DNA of 64,000 nucleotides, taken from the NCBI GenBank assembly GCA_003117195.1, contig BDSI01000149.1:186001-250000 (forward strand). The letters are read 5' to 3'. This stretch comes from Eudorina sp. 2006-703-Eu-15. Lineage: Eukaryota; Chlorophyta; Chlorophyceae; Chlamydomonadales; Volvocaceae. Shown here piece after piece: positions 27,801-37,600 of the stretch. Numbering within the stretch: position 1 is the stretch's first letter; every line of letters begins with the position of its first letter. The translations under genes and the position numbers were made by a program. Under the pieces are notes generated by a model. It searched no databases, was not told the origin of the DNA, and saw only the letters and a list, made by a program, of their open reading frames with translations.

Positions 27801-28460
27801 GTGGAAGACGTCAGTGGAAGACGTCAGTGGAAGACGTCAGTGGAAGACGTCAGTGGAAGACGTCAGTGGAAGACGTCAGTGGAAGACGTCAGTGGAAGAC
27901 GTCAGTGGAAGACGTCAGTGGAAGACGTCAGTGGAAGACGTCAGTGGAAGACGTCAGTGGAAGACGTCAGTGGAAGACGTCAGTGGAAGACGTCAGTGGA
28001 AGACGTCAGTGGAAGACGTCAGTGGAAGACGTCAGTGGAAGACGTCAGTGGAAGACGTCAGTGGAAGACGTCAGTGGAAGACGTCAGTGGAAGACGTCAG
28101 TGGAAGACGTCAGTGGAAGACGTCAGTGGAAGACGTCAGTGGAAGACGTCAGTGGAAGACGTCAGTGGAAGACGTCAGTGGAAGACGTCAGTGGAAGACG
28201 TCAGTGGAAGACGTCAGTGGAAGACGTCAGTGGAAGACGTCAGTGGAAGACGTCAGTGGAAGACGTCAGTGGAAGACGTCAGTGGAAGACGTCAGTGGAA
28301 GACGTCAGTGGAAGACGTCAGTGGAAGACGTCAGTGGAAGACGTCAGTGGAAGACGTCAGTGGAAGACGTCAGTGGAAGACGTCAGTGGAAGACGTCAGT
28401 GGAAGACGTCAGTGGAAGACGTCAGTGGAAGACGTCAGTGGAAGACGTCAGTGGAAGACG
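27801..28460 (+). repeat. 13-bp minisatellite GTGGAAGACGTCA, 50 perfect units
   Basis: Exactly 50 full units plus a partial one, with no variants seen, lie in the exostosin intron between the GCVPV exon and the LPYERF exon. Each unit contains GACGTC and, on the other strand, TGACGTC (a CRE/bZIP-type core). Because 13 is not divisible by three, all three + frames stay open and encode the same 13-residue cycle (KTSVEDVSGRRQW). It is flanked on the right by R2-like AAAACTGAGCTGTG and GT runs (28486-28580). Confidence 0.98.
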
Positions 28461-29339
28461 GGTGGACGCATCAGCGTTGTGTGCATAAATAAAAACTGAG
28501 CTGTGTGTGTGTGTGTGCATAGAATAGAACTGAGCTCTGTGTGCATAAATAAAAACACTGGGCCGTGTGTGTGTGTGCCGAGGTGTACGGTCCTGCAGAT
28601 TCCCAACGTCCCCCCTCAGTAGGCCCCTGGCCGTATCTCCTGCATCCCGTGTTGCTGCAAACACACCGCTGTGGGACGTGCTGCCGTACGAGCGCTTTTC
28701 CATACGGATTAGCCGCCACAACCTGCACCGCCTGTTCGACCTGCTGGACGCGATCACGCCCGAGCAGCTCACCAAGCTGCAGGACGGACTGGCGGAGGTG
28801 CACCGGTGAGTGGTTGTCGGGGGCGCGGCGGCGGAGCGGCGGAGCGGCCATCATCAACGCTCGATTTCAGTGCAGCAGTGGGTTGAGGGTTTTTGAGGGG
28901 ATGCCGGAGAACTCGTTGCCCTCAGCACATCCATACCATGCCACCACCAACACTGCAAGTGCGTGGGTGGGGTATGCGGGGAGGGTCGCCTGGAGGACCT
29001 CGTATCCCTGGCGCGGTCTGGAAGGAGGAGGAGGAGGAGGGCATACGAGGGGCAGACTTGGGACAACTGAGGCTGTGGGATGGAGACGAGTGCGCGGGAC
29101 TGACCCCCCCGTCTGTGCGCGTCGCAGCCCATCCGTGCGCCCGCAAGCCGAGCGTCCGCCGCACCCACCATCACCCGTGTGCGGCTCGCCCACGCCCTCG
29201 CCCTCGCCGCCGCCGCCGCCGCCGCCGGCCCGCGTGCAGGGCGTTCACGTGGCAGCCCGAGCTGGGCGGCCTCGCCTACAACCACACGCTGCTGTCGCTG
29301 CACCGCCGCCTGGTCAACATGTGGACTGCGATCTTCTGA

Positions 29340-32300
29340 GGAGGCGCCTGCCTGCATGCACGCAGAGGCGGGGGAGGGGGCCGCGAGGGGCCGCGAGGGG
29401 CCGCCGGGTGGTGATGCGTCGCGTTCCAGCAGCCCGGGGTTGGGGAGGTGGACAGGTTCAGGGTTGCCCTTCGATGATCCACTGTAGCATTCCTTGATCC
29501 CTTTTGGGGTCCGCCGTAACATTCATTCATTCATTCATTCATTCATTCATTCATTCATTCATTCATTCATTCATTCATTCATTCATTCATTCATTCATTC
29601 ATTCATTCATTCATTCATTCACTCCGCTTTGGCCCCACTCGTGGATCCCACTCGTGGATTCATTAATCGGGTCATCCAGCCAGCCAGCCAAGGAGCCAGC
29701 CAGTCGGTCAGGGATGCGTGCGGTACTTCGCTGTTGGTCGTGTCACAGAGGGAGGGGGAGGAGCTGGCACGGCCAGACATCTGTCGCCCGGAGGGCCCAG
29801 CGGGACTGTGTCGCGCGCGCGTGTGTGTCGTTGTGAGTGTGTACGGCCGGCGACAGGACGATGCACACCTTGTGACAGCAGCCGCTGGTCAAGCAGTTAT
29901 CGTTATGCCGCCAAGTACGCCAGGGCTATGCTCATGGGTGTTTGCAGCATCTGACAAATAGAGACAAAAGCGGACTAGACACCCAGGGGCAGGCCCGGCC
30001 AGGTAATATGCCCTCGCCGTGAGGGGTCAAGTACGCGAAACTTCCACACCAATTCAGGATCGCCAAGGGGGAGTCCAAAACAGGCCACCCTGTGACATGC
30101 TCAACCCTCCTCAGTCCGGGATCAGTGCATGCTTTTGCGTTCCATGCTCTTAACCTGTACCATTGGATACGAGCGGCTTATGCAGCTAACGGCTGAGAAA
30201 CAAACCCGACCTGACCGAGCAGATGGTGTTGCAATCGGGCGCGATAAGCGCATCGGTAAGAACGTCGCTCCAGAATTTTATAAGTTAGAAAGAAAATTGC
30301 GTCGTCGATTACGAAACTGTAGTATGGTGTCGATTGTACTGTAGCCTGAGGAGTATTGTCATGTCGCGTTACATGACCATTATGCCATTATGTAACGAAT
30401 GTCAGAAACACAGATTATTTCCATAATCTTGCTTCTCTGTTTGGAAGATATCTTTTGTCCTAAATGAACTGCGCCATGGTAAAATTCAAACCGTTCTAGC
30501 TGCCGTGGCGTGGCGTGGTAGGTTTGTGCACCGTCGAACCAGGTCGAACCTGCCTTCTAAATTCTCGCCAAAACTCCCGACGCCTGCGAGGGAAGGGTTG
30601 GACAAGCTCGTCTCCTAGGGTTTTATCATTCCCCAGTGTCCCCAGTGTCCCCTTCTCAGCAACCTTCAAAGATTTGACATTGCCTCCAATGATGGACCGC
30701 CCCGGGCGTCCGAAAGGCGGCCGGGGGTGGCCAAGGACGGCAACAAGCCATCCGCAAATAGGGAGCAATCTTCTACATGGATCGCAGAAGTGGGCAGACT
30801 TGGCAATCTCTTAGAAGGTTTTTAGGGGGTTTTACCCAACCCAACTAACCCGCCGGTTGATCCGGCAGGGTTTGGTGCGGTTTCCGGGAGGGGCGGTCCT
30901 GCCTGGCGCGTCAGGGACCCGGTGTACGTGGTGGCTGGCGGAGCTGCGTGACCCCCTGCCTCCCTCCCGCGTGTGGCTGGTGAAGGTTGCGCAGTTCTTG
31001 GTAGCGATTGATGCGATGATGAGGCGCCTGTAGTGTGCAGGTGACGGCACAGCACTTACTCCGCCACCGGATATCCCCCAGCATGATGGTGTCGCACTGT
31101 CGTACTGTACTACACAGGTATGCCGCGGCGGATGGGGATTTGGGTCATCTCCGGCCTATGATGTGTCCCCAGGTCTTCCAAGGGCTGCGGCTGCTGCAGG
31201 TGAGCTGTACCTTGCTGACGAGGCATCCAACCGTCGACGGGGTTGGTGGTGCCACGAAATTGCCGCACACGACACGGGATGCTTCCGGAGTGGTCCTGGG
31301 TTACGGGTGTCTTGCGTACGTGTGGGGTGGCTGTGTGGGCAACTTCCCTCATGTTTGGCGGCTTTTTGCAACCGTTACAAGGTGGACCCTTAGTCCCGAC
31401 GGGCATGGTCCGCACCTAGTGCGCGCTTGTATCCCACCAGTATTGTTGCCCAGCTGGGTGGCTTTGCGTGCTTGGGTCGATGTGGTTTGCTTCCACCTCA
31501 TTTTCAAGCGGCGTTGTATTGCGGAATTGCTTTGTCGGCGGGGCTTCGCAGGGCGTCCCTGAAGACGGCTGGGGCCCCTCCCAAAAGACAACGGGCTGGA
31601 ACACACCTCACAGACACGCACCGGGTCCACCTTATAACGGTTGCATCACTTGCATACATTATGCACCAACGATTTCAATCCGTCTGCTGTAACATTCATA
31701 CGAGGTAGTGGTAACGCTCACAATTACGTAAATGACGCTGTTAGCAGTAATAGATCTCTGTCGAGTATTCCCTGACAAGTTTAAAGGCCACCTGTCACGT
31801 CGATCACGGAAATTGGACCCATGTTGAAGCCAGAGAAGTAATAGTGCACTTCTTGGGCAAAGATTCCGAGGATGTTTTTGGTGGCCGCGCAGACGCGGAG
31901 CAGTATGGTACAATACAAATGGCAGACCTCACTCAATACAATAAATCTTGCCAAGCAGATTGAAGGTAACACATTGTAGGGAATTCGACGCGACTGCCGT
32001 CTTTCCGATTACAGTACGTAATCTGGACGAGAAGTAGACGAGCAGGTATGAAGTGCACTCCGGCTGCATCCAATTCATGAGATGTAAAATGGTAATATTT
32101 TTAAAACAATTGGAAGTTGTACGATATTTTGAAGGTGGTGATGGAGCTGTTGCAGCAGCATTGTCGGAGGACGTCAGCGTCTGTCAACGTGAGGGCTGAA
32201 AAGGTCAAGACGAGATAATATTTAATTTCTACACGACAAATGTTCATGTACTGCCCAATGCTGTTTGCGCCACTACAGGCGCGGCCGTGACTCTGTAATG

Positions 32301-34608
32301 CGCTGGCTGCGAAGGGCAATGACATCGTAGCTTACACAATAAATTGCTGTTTCTTTTTGCGCTTAACAGGAGATGCGTGCATGCAATGCGTCTCGAGTGT
32401 ACTGCTGCTGCCAGTTACCACGTGCGCTGTCCAGACAGACAGATGTGTTAAGGCGCTCGGTGAAGCAGCGGAAGGCGAAGCAAGCTCACGGTTTCTGTAT
32501 TCCTGTGATTGCGGGTATAAATGGCTATCCATTTTTCCTAAGCACTGCGGCTGCGCACATCAGCAGAATTACCATTGCGTCGGTGGGTGAGGCGGTGGGT
32601 ATGTTCACCCGTGTTCACCCGGGGTGAACAGTTTGTTCCATCGGTCGCTCTGGGCTGTCCGTGGGCTCACGGCCATCGGCCAAGCGGCGTAGTGATGCGA
32701 CGGAGATCCAGCATTTCGATCACCGTATTTCCATTGGGTGCGATGCATGGGAGGGTTCCATCCAGCCCTATCTTCCGTACACTTCTGTCGGGCGCCGAAA
32801 TACCCCCCCCCCTCCCAACGACCGCCCCTGTACTACCATGTCTGCACGAGACCGAGCGGTTGCTAGACCCCGTACACGGAAGGTCGGGGTGAGCAAGGGG
32901 CCCAAGGTCCCATCATGGTCCCAAGCACGAAGTTTTGATGTTGAAGGGTGCTGTTCGTGGGGACCCAAGCGCTTGTTGAGTTCACCAATGTGCCCACGCT
33001 TGCCCAAGCATGCGTTTACCTTGTGGACTGTCCCTGACGGACCCATTCATATTCCGCAAGCCCCAAGGGAAATCTGGTATCGACCTGATAAGACCGGGGC
33101 AAACGGTGAGGCCGATTCCAGCAACAGGCCCCGATGGCCGTACGGCCAGGTTGGGTCTCAGCAGCACGTGCCAAGGCACATGATAGCAAATCCTTGCATA
33201 ATGTCACACATGATGTGCAAACGGCAAACGGATAATTACAGCATTCTCATGACCGTGTAGGTCGCCCTTACGGTTCGGGAGTCCGAGCCGGGAACTTATA
33301 AATTCCAGTAAGCCTGCAGGCGTCATGTAGACGCAGGTAACGTAATAAAAAACGTTGAGGACATGCCGTCCGGACGCGATGTTCAGAATTATACGGATGT
33401 CGCCACTGGATCGCTCTCAATCGAACAGGCTCAGCCACACATAAGTATTTTATTACATAATCCTTGCACGCAGGAATGTATTGTGCTGAGGGCGGATGGA
33501 CAATTTGAGCACATGACGACACCTCAACACTGCAGTCCGTACACATGCGTCGAGCTTTTCCTCCAGCCCGAGCAAACTGAGCAAACTGTAATAGTAAAAG
33601 GTTGTTGCAGTAAGATATTGTTCTATATATTGGAAGTGTGCACTCCCGTACAGGTGATGGCGCCGGGAATTGACGTTTCATGCCAGAAAAGCATTTTATT
33701 TGAGCCTCATCAGCACGGTTTGGAAGGGTGCTGCCTGAGCGGTTGAGCCGGCGTTTGTGCCGACGCAGTCCAGTCGTGACCAGGTGACCTCAGTACCAGC
33801 TGCAATCTAATGCCGGCATCACATATTCAACGGATTCCTTCTATCGCTTCTCGGGAGGGTGCGTGTCTCGCCTTTTAAGGGACGGCGTGTGTAATGGACG
33901 GCCTTGGCATGCCAGAAAATCATGAGCCGTCGGGCTCGAGCAGCTTCTGCACGGGCGACGTTATGGCACAGCGGGCGAGCTTGGAGCTTGGAACCCAGAA
34001 TCCTCGCGTCCGGCTAAAGAGGAATGCGAGCTCGGAAGCGCTGGATGCGCGGCAGCCGTCTCGCAGTAAGCCTCCTTGGTCTCTTATGGAGGAGACGACA
34101 TTAGCCATGCGCCATGCGCACTTGGGAAACAGGTTAGTAGGCGCATGGTGCCAGACGGCTCTGGACTGCACAATGTATGTGAACTGTGGTCCAACCTGCT
34201 TGCAGATGGGCTGCAATAGCCAAGTACCTTCCTGGAAGGACGGGTGAGCTTATATTGTTTCCGCATTAGTACGTTTCCTGTCCGCTGACCGAAACCTGCC
34301 GCCGTTGTCCCTTTTCTCACCTACCCTGCCGATGATTTCAGAGAACGACGTCAAGAATATGTGAGTTTGGGGGAAATTGAGGTCTTGTTGGAGGGTGCGG
34401 CACCGTTGGTTTCCGCAGTTCGATTCACTTGGGCTCCATTCACTTGGGGTCGTTGCACATAAGCGAGCTTTGCTACGAGGCGTCGCTCTCATGTCACTTG
34501 CGTGCACATGGGCTCCTCACCCGGAAACCTCGGCGGCTACATCGACGGCCAAGACCAGCTGGCAGTTAACGCGGCAAACCGCCACTAGTACCACCCGCTC
34601 AGCACCAC
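29340..34608. other. Intergenic, mostly lower-GC DNA; no confident gene
   Basis: From about 29.95 to 34.5 kb GC is visibly lower than in the gene bodies, and open frames are short on both strands. A 199-residue + frame at 32661-33260 and a 175-residue frame at 31035-31562 have no recognisable domain or splice context. The + frame starting at the ATG at 33894, with a good GTAAGC donor after 34065, has GC-rich third positions and could be an upstream exon of the next gene. Phases allow a join, but the acceptor would be weak. Confidence 0.5.
29493..29625 (+). repeat. (ATTC)n microsatellite with a shared 5' flank
   Basis: About 26 ATTC units start at about 29521, preceded by TTGATCCCTTTTGGGGTCCG and CCGTAAC. 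The same flank followed by only three ATTC units occurs at 45544-45588. It lies about 150 nt after the exostosin stop codon. Confidence 0.95.
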
Positions 34609-37600
34609 CACATGCAGCTTCTCAACGTCAAGCGCCAGGCCCGCACTTTCCTCAACCCTCTTGCTGACCAATTTGCAAACACCCGCAACTCTGCAAGAAG
34701 GGAAAACCGTTCGTTCGGGAAACGGTCGTAACAGCAACGCCCTGCGCTTGGGCGTGCACCGCATTTGGCCCCGAGGGTCTCAACCCACACGCGCCGCCCC
34801 GGCGGACGCCGCCACGCTGCGTGGCGGCCACGGAGCTCCGGCCGGCCGCCACGTTCTGGCACCGTGTAATCCCCCCGTGTGATATTCGCTCTGGCAGCAC
34901 CGCAGTACGTATAAATATGTCTACCACGGAGCTCCCGCCGGTCGTTTCTCGCACCGTGTGCCACCCCCACCCACCCTCCCCCCTGCGTGACGGTTCTTTA
35001 CCTTCGCGTCCACCTTCGCGTGAAGAATTGCGGATCCACCGCCTCGTGTGATATCGCGCGCCACTGAACTTACCCTCGACGCCACCCGCCACCTGCCAAC
35101 GCAGGTGGCACAGCACCCTGCGCGCCAAGAGCTGTCGCAGGAGCTCCCTGCTGTACACGTACACCCGTGCCGTACGAGATTGCTGCGACGACCCACAGGC
35201 CCGTCGGGCTGCCTACGATCGGGCGCAGGTGGTCTGCTCCGCCGCCGCGGCGGGGTCCACGTCGCCCCTGATGGGGGTCAGTGGGGCTCCAGGGGGGCCG
35301 CCGTCGTCTTCGGGTGCGGCCGCCGGCGCAGACCCGCTGGCGCAGCCGCATCCGGGGCTGTCGCAGCTCCCTCGCGGCGGCGCCGGGCCTCTGGATGCGG
35401 AAGCGCTGCTGGCGCCGCTGCCCTCACCGTGGCACACAGGTGGTCGCCGTGTCAGCAGCCGGGCTGGGGGGCGAGGGGTCGAGGCCGGGTCGGGCGCGGG
35501 GCCGGGTCGGGCGCGGGGCGGCAGGGGGTTGGTTCCTCGAGAGACACCTACATATGCACGACGCCATCCCGCGGCCCCCCGTCCCTCGGCCTGCGGCTCC
35601 CGGCGATTTGGGTCCCCATCGAGGACGTCGGCGGTTCCGCCGGATCAGCCGCGGCTGCGTCGGCTGCATGCGCACCTAGGGGGACTGGTTTCGGGGCCGT
35701 AGCGATCTGTGTCATCACGGCTGAGCAGCCAGGCGAGCTCTGTCTGGGTCGCGGCTGAACAGCCGCCAAGCGAGGATTGTGTAGGACACTGCCTCAGTAA
35801 GTTTGCGGGGCGCGTTGTGGGCACAGAGGTCCGCACCCGGTTGGTTTCATGGGTGGTCGTTGTGCTTCCGTCTGCGTCGCAGGGGTTGCGGTGGAGCAAA
35901 CGGACGGGCCTGCCGTTGGTGGTTTGCACGGCAGACAGATCGAGCAGTTGGACGGTAGCGTCAGCGGCGTCGGCATCTGGCCCCGAGAGTTCAGCGCCGC
36001 TTCGATTGCCCGCGTCCTCCCTCCCTCCGTCGGCGTAAGCCTGGGCGCTGGCGGCGGCGGCGGCGGCAGCTCCGCGGGTGGCAGTGGCGGCGGCAGCTTG
36101 GGCCTCCTCTCGCGGCTCGGTGCCGCTGGGGGTATGGGCGGCGGCGGCGGCGGCGGCGGCGCATCCGCCGGCAGCGCCGGTCTCCTTGGCCTGTGCGGCC
36201 CATCTGACGGCATGGGTGCCTTGGGGATGGGGCCCTGTGGCTTGGGTCTCGGCGTAACCCAGTCGCAGCCCCACCCGCACGTCCTCGCGAGGACCGTGTC
36301 GTTGCAGCCGGGACGGCCGCTGTCGTTCGCGGCCGACCACGCGGCGGTTTTGAACCTGGCGTCTCCCGGCGTCGGACCCGCGGCGGGCGATCTGACGGGC
36401 GGCGCGCACAGCACGCGCAGCAGCACCAGCAGCGTCTGCGTCGCGCGCCTTGCGCAGCTGGTCCTGTCCACCTCCGACACCGCCCAGCACTCGCACCTGC
36501 CGCATAGCGGCTCGCACCAACAGCAGCACATCCAGTTCTCACAGCAGCAGCAGCAGAACCACCACCACCACCCCAGTGCCGCACATCAGATTACCATGGG
36601 AGGAAGCGGTGCCGGCGGTGCGCTGGGGAGCGCAGGCGGCTTCTGCTTGGGCGGGACAGGCGCTGCGGGCGTGGGCGGCAGTAGGCTTGGCGGCGGTGCG
36701 GAATGGGGGCTCGGGCCGCGCAGCGACCCCTCCGTTGGCGGCACGACAGCGTCCGGCGTTGGCGGCCTCGCGCTGCGGGGCGTCTCCTTGCACCTGGCGG
36801 GTCCTTCCCGGACCGACCACCACCAACACCACCAACACCACCACCACCAGCAGCGTCATTCGGGTGGGCAGCCCTTCACGACGACTGTCGAGGCGGGCGG
36901 CGGAGGCGGCGTCGCGGGGTCGTACCTGGGCGGCGGCGCGGGCCTGGCGCGCGGACCGCTCCGTACGAACAGCGACGCCGCCGTCCTGAACCTCGGGCTC
37001 AACCGCCGTGCGGCCGCCGAGGCAATGGTGCGCATCGAGCAGGGGCTTGCGGATGGGGGATTCATGGCGCCGGCGGAGGGGCAGGCGGCGGCGGAGGCGG
37101 CGGCGACGTACACGGGGGGTAGTTGGGGGGCCACACGGGAGCAGCTGCTGCCGTGTGTCGGCACCGGCGGTTTCGGAGCACTGGGCGAGATGGTTGGCAG
37201 CGGCTCCGTGTCGGCGCCCGCGACCGTCGTGGCCTCGTTTGTGGCCCCCGTGGACCCGGCGTCTGGTTCCGCGCTGCAGCTCCCGGCGTTGCGTAGCCAC
37301 CATGTAGGTCGGCCGCCTGCCCGTGGTCAACTTTTTTTGTTTTGCCCCCTGCCCGTGCGGACCGGCGGCGAGGGTGGAGGCATTCGATATCGTCGTCGGT
37401 CACGCGGCGGCGGCGCGCGCTTCCTTCCGCCAACGGGGGGCCCCCTCGCGAGCTCCTACTACTCGCGCACGTCAATGTGTAAAAGATAACTGAGCCGTCA
37501 GAGAGTGTGTGTGTGTGTGTTAGCAAGGAGAAAAGCTGAGCTGTGTGTGTGTGTGTGTGACCCTTCCCGATCCCCTCACGCCGCGTCCCACTTGGACCTC

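Larger units (their letters stand above)
23216..29339 (+). pseudogene. EGF/exostosin (GT47-type) glycosyltransferase gene, apparently broken
   Basis: Recognisable exons: 23216-23462 (signal peptide AFLCLLVLCGHS, EGF CPESCSQRGNC...), 23663-23832, 24001-24267, about 24446 onward, EGF pieces within about 24981-25324, 26025-26112 (ELRIYMYDLPATVSYM), 26520-26606 (HRTENP), about 26950-27000 (NLLYIPTHTYYYTG), 27218-27440 (GFGWGIRPSQAVYAGCVPV), about 28660-28805 (DVLPYERFSIRI), 29240-29339 (stop). The type II/secreted algal exostosin layout is clear, and such enzymes glycosylate wall or secreted proteins in the Golgi. Lesions: the two EGF modules near 25190-25220 are in different frames with no room for an intron. 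A C-run at about 27277-27282 shifts frame between REHYPP and WWNLTGG. Roughly 120-150 residues expected between GGRNH and the SNASRFC motif are missing. The acceptors before NLLYIP and LWDVLPYERF are not AG in the needed phase. Sequencing error is possible but every neighbouring gene is clean. Confidence 0.75.

Noticed and set aside
27532..28499. Three overlapping 220-318-residue + frames (KTSVEDVSGRRQW repeats)
   Set aside because: The 13-bp unit has no stop in any forward frame, so open frames are guaranteed. The block lies between exostosin exons.
29494..29961. + frame with HSFIHSF repeats
   Set aside because: It is a translation of the (ATTC)n microsatellite downstream of the exostosin stop.
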